Source: Pseudisothecium myosuroides
Taxonomy: Eukaryota; Streptophyta; Bryopsida; Hypnales; Lembophyllaceae
NCBI GenBank assembly: GCA_951799445.1
Contig: OX637292.1
Span: forward strand, 2,173,296 to 2,237,295
Length of the DNA stretch: 64,000 bases
Reading direction: 5' to 3'
This document shows positions 1-11,149 of the stretch, in pieces. The notes below the pieces were generated by a model that saw only the letters and a program-made list of their open reading frames with translations, ran no database searches and was not told the DNA's origin. Within the stretch, counting starts at the first letter, position 1, and every line of letters starts with the position of its first letter. A program made the translations under genes and the position numbers.

Positions 1-7
1 TTATTGT

Positions 8-1584
8 GTGGATTGCAAGGTATTAGCGTTTGAATTGACAAAAATCTGTTTTTTGGCTTGCAAAAAACAAGGCAATTACACTTCACAAGGTCACATTTGT
101 ATGAAAAAATGTCCATATTGGTGGTGCTTCTTTGGATTCATTCTTCAAGGCAAGTAGGTTGCATGCTTGTAAAATTTCAAATCATTTGGAATTGTAGAAC
201 ATATAGGAAAAAATAATCAGTAGAAAAAAGTAGAAAATGATTCAAAATACTAAATTGTTAAAGAATTTAGTTATGGAATTGAAAAATGCCAATTCCAATG
301 GTTGTAATGTTGTAATTCAAAATATAGATGCTACAATTTTATTTTTTCAAAAATATTGAAAAATGAGTTAAATAAAGGCTTCATAGTTATTTTAGAATAG
401 AGAATCCATAATTGCCCGCCAACTAAAACTCCTCATAACTTTCATTTTCATTAATGAAAATGGAATGATTCAAAGCTTTCTACGTATATATAAATCTAGA
501 AAATCAATTTCAAATATTTGTTTCTAAAAAAAGTGATTTTTTTATTTGCCTAGAGTGCCCAATTTAGAGAAAAAAGTACATATCTACAATAACTTTTTAA
601 CCATTTAGTCAAAAGTTATGAAAATTGTTGGGCCTTAAAAAAAAGACCTTGTCCTCATGTAGTATAAAAATTTCAAAGAAAAAAAAGAAAAATTTCATTT
701 GTAGTGAGCTGCCCAAAATCACTATGTTGCCAATAAATGCATTTTGTTTGATCCTTTAGGGGTCAATATTCTTTTGAATGAAGATAGTGCTAAGCTATTC
801 TTACTTATAATTTAACCCCTAAAGGACCAAACACCATTTTTTGGCAACATAGCAATTTTGGGCAGGTCACTACGAATGGAATTTTTATTATTTTTCTTTG
901 AAATTTTTACACAAGATGTGCCTAAGGTGTAGCTTCAAGGTCCAACAATTTTCATATTTTTTGACTACATGGTTAAATAGTTATTGCATGATATGTAATT
1001 TTCCATGATCGGCAAGCAGCCCGGGTAGCTCAAAAAATTCTTTAAAAATCACTTTTTTGAAAAATAAAAATTTGAAATTGGTTCTATAGATTTATATATA
1101 CATAGAAAGCTTTGAAACATTCCATTTGGATTAATAAACCAAAAGTTATGAGGAATTTTATTTTGAGGATAGTTATAGAATTTCTACTCTAAAATAAACT
1201 TTGAAGTCCTTTATTATATTCAATTTTCAATATTTTTGAGATAAAAAAAAAAACATTGGATGTAGATTGTCTATTACAACATCACAACCGTTGGGATTGA
1301 CATTTTTCAATTCCATAATTAAATTCTTGACAATTTAGTATTATTTTGATTCATTCTCTACCTCTTTCTACTTACTATTTTTTTCCTATATGTTGTACAA
1401 ATCCAAATGATTTGAAAATTTTCAAGCATTTAGCCAACTTGCCTTGAAGAATGAATCCAAAGAGTAATCACCATTTTGGACATTTTTTCATACAAATGTG
1501 ACCTTGTGAAGGGTAGCTGCCTGTTTTTCCGTAGAGACAAAGAAAAGGTTTCTGTCAATTCAAATGCTAATATCTTGCAATCCA
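8..1584. mobile_element. 1.58-kb foldback element with ~760-bp inverted arms
   Basis: Left arm 8-764 reads back, with many small mismatches, as the reverse complement of right arm 815-1584; the loop is about 50 bp. The ends pair as GTGGATTGCAA at 8-18 and TTGCAATCCAC at 1574-1584. Inner landmarks pair too, for example the block near 745-763 with 815-830. Open frames inside are short and look like chance. No transposase is seen, so this is a non-autonomous foldback or long-TIR element. The left end lies 7 bp from the window edge, so flanking duplications cannot be judged. Confidence 0.85.
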
Positions 1585-2908
1585 CTGGGTGGAATATTTG
1601 TAAATTTTTTCCACATCTTCTTAAACTAGTGTACTACAAAATCCTACGGTTACATGTGTTTAAAAATTCTTTTTTTTCTAAAATTTGGTACTTGTATTAC
1701 AAATGGTAGTTTTGGAGCAGTTTTGGTAAAAACATTTAGGGATTAACATTTATTTATATTCATATTTCTCTTATTTATATTTTTATATTTAATTGTATTC
1801 ATAATCCTATTTCTTTTTGAAACTAAAAAGCTTCAACCATCCGAACTGAAAGCTCTTCCCAAACCTAATATATGTACAATTGGATTTGTGTCTTTTGAGC
1901 ACTTTACACACTCACTATGACAAAAGATACATTCTAACAATTTATCAATTTATTTTGAAATAACTGAATTATTTAAAATATATTTCGTACCCCCTCCTCC
2001 ATATTTATATTTTTTTGACTGCTGATGTGATTGCAATTGATATTAGATATTGAAACTATATTCCATATCAATATTTGTGTATATATATAGTACCATACTA
2101 ATATATTGTATATCGTATATACATACATCTTTGTATTTCATATTTCGTTTATCCATATCCATATCGTATATCGTATATCATATATTGTATATCGTATTTT
2201 GTTAATATTGTATTCAATGTATTATATTTAATATTATTAACCCTAATCTCAATGGCCAAGATCACCAAAGACGGCGCAATCAATAGCTACATTTTTTCCC
2301 TCGATCGACTGCATTGGAAGGGAGGGCACATTTTTTAATCATTTGTATCAAAGTTTTTTTTTTCTTCAAAGAATGCTAATAGTCTTGGGGCAGGTGTATT
2401 TGCATCTTTTTGCCACATTATCATGTCCCCAACTCTATATTTTACTTTGCTCAGTTCATTGAGTTTATTAAAAAAGTAAATGAAAGCTTTAATCTTGAAC
2501 CGCCGACACTAGTGTGTGAGCATAAAAATGTAACTATGTCAGCCTTGAGCATATGTATAAGTAGATATCCTACAATCATTGAAGGTGCTTATAATATAGG
2601 TAACTTTAACATAGTTATACTACAATTGTAGAAGGTTCTATAATGTATAGTCCTATAACAAATATTTCAAGAAATTTCAAGCCTCCGGAGGATTGCTCCA
2701 AAGTGACAAATTAGGCTATTAAATATGGGTTTAACATTTGCAAAAGTGGCCAAAGTGAGTAGGCAATTGGTCTAACTTCTGCAAAAATAGTCAGGCCATG
2801 ACTATTTTTGCAACTATAAAATGTATTTGTAGTTCTGTTTTTGTTCTTTTGAAACACATGGACCATTGTATTTGTAGTTTTTAACGTTATAAACAGTGTT
2901 TGATTGAC
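1585..2908. other. AT-rich intergenic DNA
   Basis: No gene is visible. Around 2080-2230 there is a simple-sequence stretch built from variants of TATCGTATA/CATATC. The rest is unstructured AT-rich sequence. Confidence 0.6.
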
Positions 2909-2995
2909 ATTTGTTTCAAATAAGTTAAAATTAAATCCAATTAAGCCAAATTCAGTGGCTTGATTGGATTTAATTGGATTTAATTGAAACAAATT
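2909..2995. repeat. Imperfect palindrome
   Basis: TTAAATCCAATTAAGCCA at 2931-2948 pairs with 2956-2973 with one mismatch and a 7-bp loop. The pairing continues outward to TTTGTTTCAA on each side. It is probably a small foldback element. Confidence 0.7.
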
Positions 2996-3044
2996 AAGTT
3001 TCACGTATGCCACTCAATCAATGTGTGAGTTGAAATGAGAAAAT

Positions 3045-3185
3045 GAGCTATTTATGGAAGTGGGATACGTAGTGGTAGGGTTCACAAACTATGTGGGATA
3101 TGTATCTTCAATCATTGCAATGAGTGAAGATACATATTCCACATGGGTTGTGAATTCTACCACTACTCCACTTCCAGAAAGAGCT
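3045..3185. mobile_element. Small palindromic (MITE-like) element
   Basis: Arms 3045-3110 and 3125-3185 are near-perfect reverse complements around a 14-bp centre. Weaker pairing extends outward to about 3020 and 3210. No coding potential. It looks like a short foldback MITE; no target duplication was identified. Confidence 0.75.
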
Positions 3186-3588
3186 CCTTTTTTCATCTTA
3201 TTACTTATCAAATGTCAATGAAGTCCTTCACATATCCACCATATCACAAAAATAGTCCTTCACATATTCACCAAAATAAATAATTTTGGTGGATGATGGT
3301 CATTGGATTATTTTTGGACATTTTCTTTTTTAGGCACAATTTGATTTGAGTGCAAGGTGCATCCAAATACAAAGTGTTCAAAAATCAAAGTTTAGGTGCA
3401 TTAGACTACCTTAACCTTGATTTTTTAATATTTAATATTTGGATTTTAAACCATTACCAAGCATCTAACATCATAACTTCAGGTGGGCGAGTATAGGAAA
3501 AAAAACAATTCTTAAACAAAAAAAACTAATCTACAGGCTGTGGAGCAGTCCTTGGGAGGCCCTGTTTTTTCTCTGATGAGGTGTATAG

Positions 3589-3819
3589 CATTAGAAGGAA
3601 TTTGAAGGCTGCAAAGGGCCTTTTAGGGTTGTTCCCGCTACTGGGAATAGTTAGAATATAAAAAAAATATTTAAAAAAAATATTAAAAAATTAATTTTTT
3701 TATTATTTTCTGACGTGGCACTCTCATGACCACGTCAGATTACTGTTCCCAGGGCATTTCCAGAGTTCCTAGGGCCTAATAACTTGCAGTCTCTCATTGC
3801 CCCCGAATTTCTTCTAATG
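3589..3819. mobile_element. CATTAG-ended MITE, copy 1
   Basis: The ends are CATTAGAAGGAATTTG and the reverse complement of CATTAGAAGAAATTCG. Inside are an A/T-rich core and a perfect hairpin, CTGACGTGG/CCACGTCAG, at 3710-3738. The same ends recur at 36831-37154 and 56313-56621, with a one-ended copy at 56660. Confidence 0.75.
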
Positions 3820-4016
3820 TCTTTGAGGCTCATGGGCTCATGCTCCTAAGCTCACACAATAGCAACCTTCCAACTCCAAGTATGCTTTCCTCTTGAGTCT
3901 CTTTCGTCCATTAGTATCTCTTCATAAGTCCACCGGTTTGTGACACCTTTCAAAGGTTGAAATCTTCAAGTGCGCTTTCAACATGTATTGTCCATCAATC
4001 GCCCAATAAATCTTCC

Positions 4017-4040
4017 ACATTTTTAACGGTTTTTTTTTTT
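4017..4040 (-). repeat. Candidate retroelement 3' end: direct repeat plus poly(T)
   Basis: ACATTTTTAAC at 4017-4027 is followed by GG and a run of 11 T. The same 11-mer occurs at 29869-29879, just upstream of the minus-strand LINE described below, so the pair could be its target-site duplication with the T run as the poly(A) tail. Other relics lie in between, and the match is short and AT-rich, so this is tentative. The motif GAAACACATGGACCA follows here and also occurs at about 2850. Confidence 0.35.
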
Positions 4041-5047
4041 CTTGAAACACATGGACCACTTCCATTGCAGGGGAAATAGTATACAGAACCAGAGGGACCA
4101 GCCCTCGGTGGAAATTCTTTTTGAAAGCATTTTCTCACTACCAAATTTTTACTTTTTTACTTTTTAAATTTTTTTGGTTAAAACCTAAGAAGCCAGGCCA
4201 AAAGCCAAGCCACCCAATGACGAGCGTGTAGTCATAGAATCTATAGAGAATGTGTGCATAATAGCAAAATTTTGCTTATTTCTCTAATTTTCCTTGGTCT
4301 ATAGTACTTAAGATGTTAACATGTCAATATTACCAGTTAGTAAGGACTTTCTATAGAACTTAGTCAATAGATGGATGTAACGAGGCAATGGATGGAATCT
4401 ATTGATGGCGGTTAAGTAGTTATCGGCTGATTGGGGTGAAGTTCTATTGTTCGTGAAATTGGAATTCAGTCTGGAATGAGAAGCCAGAGCTCCTGCGGTT
4501 GAGGCCGGTAGTGTGTGGAGTGCGTGAGTGATCGATAGTTTTTTGTGTGATTTAGTGTCTATGATTGTGATTTTGTGCTGGATAATGAGTGCTCGATTGT
4601 TTTAGTGTGTAGAAGAGATTATATTGTGTTGAACGATAGTCAATTCAGAGTGAAGTGATGAGGCAGTGAGAAACAATTGTAAAATTCATGATGTAATATG
4701 AGGCGGAAGTTAATTGGGAATTGGAGTGTAATTGTGATTTGTTCAATTGGATGTAATGAATGTGTGTGTGTGTATGAATTTAATTGTTTGAGATTGAAAT
4801 CTATGGATGTTGATGTGATGCAATTCTATAGTCTGTGAGCCTTGGTGGTTGTTGAGAATGTGTGGGAATTGAGATGATCAATTGTGTAATTGAGAGATAA
4901 TGTGGATGATGGCTGATTTCAATGGTGTTTTATCAATGGTGTATGAACTGGAAATATGACGGTGGTAGACTGTATGAGAGTTAATAGGAATTCTATCAAT
5001 TGATGTAATGCAATAGTATTGCTGTCTTGAGTTGTAAGAATACAAAT
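4041..5047. other. Non-coding, GT-rich stretch
   Basis: No open frame of note. From about 4360 the plus strand becomes markedly T/G-rich and could be leader or LTR-derived sequence of the gag relic that follows. I found no terminal repeats to prove it. Confidence 0.4.
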
Positions 5048-5251
5048 ATGAAAGGATCCTATAGAGATAGCGGTAAATGTAAATTCTGTTGTAAAAGGAG
5101 TTATGCAAAGCAAGAATGTGAAAGTTCTGTAGTCGGAATGAAGAAACAATTGGACTCGGACCAGAAAGGAGCAAATCCAAGTAGTCAAAGATCTATGGAA
5201 GCAAACAAGAGCAATGTGGAGAATAAAGCTGCAGATCAAATAAAGAAATGA
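5048..5251 (+). pseudogene. Copia-type gag zinc-knuckle relic
   Basis: A 67-residue frame from the ATG at 5048. Near its start it has CKFCCKRSYAKQEC, which has the spacing of a retroviral-type zinc knuckle (C-X2-C-X4-H-X4-C) except that the histidine is a tyrosine. The lysine/serine-rich tail is like the region after the knuckle in Copia gag proteins. No protease, integrase or reverse transcriptase follows. I infer a decayed Ty1/Copia gag fragment; the family match rests on the spacing alone. Confidence 0.4.
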
Positions 5252-5628
5252 AGAACCAATAGATCCTGGTTGGTGGAAAAGAGGATTCAATTAGAGAATT
5301 TGAAGAAGTGACTTATACGATTGATAAGTTTCCAATCCTGGATTTAATTATGATAAAATAGTGTATCTATTGTGTTTGTGAAGTTAGGAATATTCCATGG
5401 TTTTCCTTCCATTGTGCACAACTTGGGGTTAATTTAGTTTCCCTTAGATATTACCTATAGAGCAACCATACCTCCCTGCGAACAAACTCAAAACTATAGG
5501 AATTTTATTATAATTAACTCTATAGTAAAAATCCATCTACAGGGCGCCAACCCGTCATCAAATAGAACTAACCTAAGCGGTCAACCCAGGGCCGAGCTGG
5601 ATGCAACATAGAGTTGTACTGGTGCCAC
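5252..5628. other. Non-coding stretch between retroelement relics
   Basis: No gene is seen. It may hold 3' untranslated sequence of the minus-strand LINE whose coding part stops near 5629, but there is no poly(T) run here to mark its end. Confidence 0.4.
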
Positions 5629-7836
5629 TTAGGTGAAATTTCCCATCTTGGGATGAGCTAAGTTCCAACTCATCTGCAGATGCGATCTTTCACCAAAAAA
5701 ATTGGTTTGGAGCCAAATTTTATCAAAGCGCTGGAGAAAGGTGCCAGATTTATCTGGATATAAGGCACACAGCTTAGTTGTCCTGAGCCATGCTACACGT
5801 GAGTGATCCACAATAGCTTCGCATAAAACTTGTTCAAGTTTATGAGATGGCCAGGGATTGTTGTTGAAGCAAATGGCATTGCGGTCCAACCATACAATCC
5901 AGATGACTGATCCTTTGAATAAGGACCACATAGAAATGCCTTTCTTCAGGCGGCATGGCAGCTTGGACCCCAAAACACATTGCTGCCACGTGAGAGATGG
6001 CCAACTTCCAGCCATTGGAGGAATCTGCAAGGCATTATATAATACCGAGAGAGCAAAGTTCCAAGCATACCTAGTTTTTTCACAATGGTGAAATTGGTGA
6101 ATAATTGACTCATCAATGCCATCCTAACAGCTCTGATAAGTGGTCGAGATGTTCGGATTCGCAACTTTCCTCCAACAGTGAACTGCTACAACACAGTGGT
6201 AGACGGACCATAAGAAACCTGCCTCTTTCTGTGGCCGTGACTTGTTCCATACTTCATTCCATCGTGGCTTGTAACCCGTCACTATAACTCCATGCCATTT
6301 TTCATGAATGGGCTTGATGAGTTGTGTTTGCTTAGTCAACAAGGATCTACCAAGTTTAGTGGTATAAGAATGCAGTGGTCCCGAGTCACCCCAAGCCCAC
6401 TTGCCTGGATCAAAGAACAACTCTACAATAATTTCCACATAAAAAGGAGGACCCGTTCTTGTCTGCACCACTCTGACACGCTTAAACCATCCTGAAAGAA
6501 GCTGACTGGCTGGGACTATGGGAAGCGGCTAGACTCGGAGAGTTGAGGAAGAGAGGCCCACTATGTAGCTTGAGTGACCCGGAGGTAGATCAATGAATTG
6601 GTGGCCCTGAACCAGTCGGGGCTTGAAACGGTTGCTGGTGATGAAGACTAGAGCCGGTAATGAGTCAGACTCATTAGCAAACAGACCGATATGTTCTAGT
6701 TTGTGAGTGACGAATCTGGCTTCAGTAAGCATGCGGGTCCATGATGCCGGAACTGAATCTACCATCCTAGTGTAGGCAGGACTTTCGGAGCTGAGCATCT
6801 CAAATTGGTCTTGAGCTACATCCCAAGGTAAGAAGGAGAGTGTCGATGCGTCCCATATGTCTTGGATTTGCCCCATCCCGTTTGACATAAGTATTGCGGC
6901 TCTATTTGCAAAAAAAACATGGTGACCGCCTATAAAGATTGAAGTCCACCACAAAGGAGATGTCAATACTTCTTCACAATTCTGGGAGGCTGGGCGGTGA
7001 TGTGCTTGCTAATTTGCCTCCATGAGTTTACTATCTTGTCCCAAGCTTTGGATCCTTTGCAGGTCCGAAATTTGTTGAGCAAGGCCCACTGGGGCATGGC
7101 GGGCCACTTGCCTTGTGTCTGGGGCCTGCATTGAAGTAATCTATATCTTAGGAAGAGTTGAAGGTTGGAAGTCCCTGGGAGCATAGCCTTGAGTACCCAT
7201 TTGGCCATCAATGCATGAAGAGCTTCTTTCGGGTCAATTAGATTAAGTCCTCCAATGTGTCGTGGGGCGCAGTAGTCTAACCAACTCACCCTAGCACGGC
7301 TACGATGAGAGGACCCTGACCATAGAAAATCGCACATTGTGGCACGTAACTTCTGTATAACGGCGAGAGACCCACACCATATAGCAATAAAGTACCACAA
7401 GGTGCTAAGAAGGATAGAGTTAACAATAATTGCTTGGCCAGCTCACGATAGGTGAATACTAGTCCAATATACTAATTTTTTCTTTATCTTAGTTTCTAAG
7501 AAATCATCAACATCTGCCGTGTGTAGGTCAATACTAAAGGGAGATCCAAGTAACTTGGACATCTGGTGTTCAACAGCCCATGGACATTCTATGTTTGAGA
7601 GCCAAGGAGGAGCTGGGTCAGCTGAGAGCCAGTAAGCCAAACTCTTTGGCTAGTTTATACACAATCCTGAGGCAAGTCCATATCTATCAATGAGGAAAGA
7701 TAACCATCGAAAGAATCTCTCTTCATCCCTAATCATGAAGTTGACGTTATCAACGTATTGACTAATAAGCTGCTCTGATACGTTAGCTGGAAGGGTAACA
7801 CCTGAGAGCTCTCCTTCCTTAAGCAAATGTTTAGCG
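5629..7836 (-). pseudogene. LINE ORF2, 3' part (end of RT palm, thumb, zf-RVT)
   Basis: This is the 3' portion of a non-LTR retrotransposon ORF2, read right to left. It starts just after the palm segment that ends at 25060 and contains the catalytic-box region as ISQYVDN, where functional enzymes have YADD. The second aspartate is therefore lost. Thumb-like sequence follows at 7440-7640, then the connection region, then a zf-RVT-like tail around 6120-6300 (a W-X-C-V-A-V-H-C-W block). The frame changes at least three times (near 6965, 6150 and 6000), so it cannot be translated. The pieces at 7870-7837 upstream of the junction belong to the inserted transposon. The zf-RVT part resembles the separate LINE copy at 37366-38138. 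Confidence 0.85.
7829..7836. repeat. Left 8-bp target-site duplication of the 17-kb transposon
   Basis: GTTTAGCG, matched 7/8 by GTTTAGAG at 25052-25059. With one copy removed, the reverse transcriptase reading frame runs straight from the right-hand LINE part into the left-hand part. Confidence 0.85.
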
Positions 7837-7851
7837 CCTGGGGGGCGCACT
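7837..7851 (+). repeat. Left terminal inverted repeat
   Basis: CCTGGGGGGCGCACT: a GGGGGG core with GCACT, conserved against the right end except at positions 2, 3 and 10. Confidence 0.8.
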
Positions 7852-8708
7852 CCCAAATTTTTAGGAATTAACATGCGATCAAATGAAGGGGTTTTTTAAT
7901 TACCGTGGTCCTAAATTTTAGAAATGGTTTTGAAGCACAATAGCATCACCATAATGGTAAAAATAAATTTATAAAGAATGAAGGCTTCCCAAAAATAGTA
8001 AAATTTGGAATTTTTTTTAATCTACAAAAGCATTCCCAAAAAGAATTCTGAAAAGTTGTAAATATAGTATAGGACTTTTACAAGGATCCCAAGAGAAATT
8101 TATGAGCAAACTTTAAGAACAGGCGGTTTTAGGGGCAGTAAGTTAGGCATGCAGTACACATGACCAGTTGTCCTATGGAAAATTTTAGCTGCCGTGAGCT
8201 GTTTGGGGTGAAGACTGAGGACTTCTTCTTCCGCTCAGCTACCAGCCTTAACTCTTTCCGAATTGGATCCAAATTTCTGTGTCTCCCTTGACATTGTTGC
8301 AATTGATCCCTCCGCTTCGCTGGGTTCGTTTGAACTTGTTACGGTTTGCTTTAGGGTTCTTATTTTTTGGAGGGAGAAATTGTGGAGGCTTCACCTGTCT
8401 TTTTGTGGATGTGGGGTAGCCATTGCGCCCTCTAGTTTAGGGTTTGTAGTTGTGGGCAGTTTGCGGGATTTGGTGGCTTTGGTGTTTTGGGTTCTAGGGG
8501 TCAGGGCATTGCGTGGTTGTCTTCTGTTGTTTTCCGTGGTTGCAGGGTTTGCTGCACCAGGGAATGTTTGAAAGGTTCAGGTGGTAGGACCTCACCTTTC
8601 TGGAAAATCGTTAGGGTTTAGGGTGAGACTTGGAACTTCTTCTAGGGTTTAGGGTCTGTCTTGATTCACGTTTTGCAATAACGACGGGTTAGGGTGTGTC
8701 TAAGTAGT
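7852..8708 (+). promoter_or_regulatory. Transposase leader region with telo-box-like motifs
   Basis: Non-coding sequence between the left end and the transposase ATG. Near the gene it holds several TAGGGTTT-type motifs (around 8436, 8611, 8617, 8642 and 8648), the plus-strand form of the plant telo-box AAACCCTA that is frequent in plant promoters and first introns. A 102-codon frame at 8263-8571 lacks recognisable features and I treat it as chance. No clear TATA box was identified. Confidence 0.45.
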
Positions 8709-10931
8709 ATGGCTGGCGTTACTTCAAACAGGATCACGTTATGGACTATGGACAAAGAAGGCGCAAACCCAGAGTACTTTGGAAAAGTAGACATTGGAGG
8801 GGCTTTGACATTGCAGGCACTTCAGGAAACGCTGGAAACAAACGACATTTTGGAGTGGGCTTTTGATTTCTGGGATGTTGAGGTCCAGCACCGCATTCGG
8901 AAGAAGTTGGAGCGCCTGAGTTCCATCTGTCCCGAGGTTCATGTAATTCGGCTTGAGGAAGAAGAGACTGATTCTAACAAACGCCGTCGACTGGAAGATG
9001 GATCAGGGTTGCAGACCAGCGTGGAGGTTGTCCCTGTGGTAGAGGACGTTGTGCTGGTCGACACCCAACCAACAAATCCAGGGGTACCGATTATTGGTTC
9101 GTCTCGGATGAGCGGCAGTGGAGATTCGAGCGAAGTTGACGAGATCCCGTTCAAATCCACTCTTATATTGAACGAGGTCATGGATCGGTACCTGGAGCGT
9201 GCCAAAAAACTGCGGGCAGAGTTGCAGAGAGTTGCCATGTCGGACCACGACTGGTGGTTGAAGACCTACAACCTCAATGGTAAAGGAGTCGTCAAATTGT
9301 GGTGTGGGGAGTGCAAAAAGGATTGCGGAGGAGGGAGCAGCGATCACATGAAGGCACACATTGACAATTTGTTCAATAATTTTCGAAGATCACATATTGT
9401 GACTGCAGGTCATGTTCGAAATTTCTGTGCATCTAAAAATGTGGACTTCGATGACCATCCGCAGTCACAGTCCACGAACGGGAGGGCAATTACACTAACT
9501 CCCGAAGATCACAAACGGATGATTCGTGAGGGGGTGGACATCGTCCTATCTGTCAATGCTACGCTTCCGGAGAAGCATAAACAGTTCACAGTGCTTGGCA
9601 ATTTAGAAGCATCGGACACAAGGTGTTATTGGTTTAAGGTGCGCTGCCAATACTGCAGGGATACGATGGTTCTCTGCCCGTTGAAGAAGAACCTGGAGGC
9701 AAATTTGAAAAATCATTTAAGTGGTCCTAAACACAAGAAGGCAGTGGAGGACGCAGAAATTCTTCAGAGATGCCCAGCTAGGACGGGGCGACCAGGGCGA
9801 CCAAGTAGGTCCAGCACAACCAGTTCTCACTCTAACCAAGCTGACTTGCACACATGGTTGAGGCGGGGTGCATCAACAAGGAATGAAGGTATATCTGAAA
9901 CTTCTCATGAAAATATTGTTGCTGGTTTACTTTGCTATGGATTTCGTGGTCTGTCTGTAGAATACAGTGGCAATTCCTATGCAATTTCAGGTTTAATTAA
10001 CGATCCTCACTCAGGTGTTGAATGGTTCCCTAAACCACACCTGGTTGCTACGGTGCCCGTTAGGAATGATGTTGTCCAGGTGAGTGGTACATTCAGACAT
10101 AGAAAATGTCTTCGCTTGTCCATTTTTCTAGCGCCTTTTTCCAATCTGACTTGCCCTATGTGTGCCCAGATCCCCCGTGAGAATGATTTCAGAATGAGAA
10201 TTCGGAGAGAGGACCAGGCAATTGTCAAAAGGGGCCATAGAAGCACCGTCGGAGGAATCCGTTTAGGGTATCTGTCTATTTTTGAGGTGTCTAAACATAC
10301 TAGAGAATTGTCTAGGAAGTATCGGTTACACAAGTTACAACTTTGGCAGGCTAGAACGAGGATCGTCCAGTTAAAAGTCAAGAGACCAACTCTGAAGGAG
10401 AGTGCCAAGAATGCATCGTCAGATGCTAATTTAATGAAGTTTTGCAATAATATCATTAGTGTCCACCGGATTGGAGCATTTGGGGGCAAAGCTGCACTCT
10501 GGGACTTCATGAAGGACGTGGCGGCCAACTTGAATAGAGATGATCGTGGAAATCGGTACAGCAAAAATACGAAATGTTTCTCGCAAGCAATGAGGATCTA
10601 TGGGGGTTGGCGTCTGTGCGATTTATTTGCATTGAATTTTGCTGGACCTAGTTTTGACACAATTCGGCGGGAGTGTAGGAAAGGGGTTCAGTTCATAGCG
10701 GGGGAACATGCAGAAATATTTCAGTCCATCGCTAGTATTTATACTCATGCTAAAACTACACACGGGATTAGTGGCCCAGTGCCGGTTATTCTTGCGGAGG
10801 ATGAGACAAAAGTGCGTGGTCGGGTTTCCTGGGAGGCCAGGTCAGATACAATTCTAGGATTTTGTGGTCCTAAGTTGGATCACGTTTGTATACCGCTGTT
10901 TCGGCCCTCTGTGGGAGAGGGTGAAGGAGGG
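8709..10931 (+). pseudogene. Giant transposase, 5' half (DNA-binding region and first catalytic motif)
   Basis: The frame is open from ATG 8709 (MAGVTSNR) to the insertion at 10933; the last 25 codons before the stop at 11009 belong to the insertion. In order it shows an N-terminal domain with an L-W-X-M and F-D-F-W-D signature (residues 1-80), an acidic linker, a Cys-rich finger around CGEC...HMKAH (about 200-235), a second finger CQYC...HLSGPKHKK (about 320-355), and an AT-hook-like GRPGRPS (about 365). A long region with Y-G-G-W-R-L-C-D-L-F-A-L-N follows, then AEDETKVRGRVSW...GFCG. That last block matches the pattern of the first catalytic Asp block in P-element/THAP9 transposases (DE-X-X-I/V...W...GF-G). 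Function: presumed cut-and-paste transposase acting in the nucleus. It is dead as it stands because the 3' half is 8.3 kb away and carries a stop. Confidence 0.75.
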
Positions 10932-10932
10932 T
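10928..10932. repeat. 5-bp target duplication AGGGT (left copy of inner insertion)
   Basis: AGGGT at 10928-10932 is repeated exactly at 19235-19239. Removing the insertion and one copy joins GGG to TAC in the same transposase frame. Confidence 0.85.
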
Positions 10933-11149
10933 TGTGGGCGCTAGATTACCCACCCTTGGTAATAAAGCGAACACCGACCAGGTTCTATGCCTTTATTCAC
11001 AATTTTTAATATATGAGGGTGATGTGAGCGCGGTCCACTGTGCCTTCCAAGCAATGGATCTTTTTTGGTAATGTTTCCTAAGTGTCGTGGATGACAGCGA
11101 ATAATTAGAATGCATGTAGTAACTCACAAGGTAACTACAATGCTCAGGG

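Noticed and set aside
8263..8571. 102-codon plus-strand frame before the transposase
   Set aside because: Leu/Val-rich translation of leader DNA with telo-boxes; no motif and poor link to the main frame.
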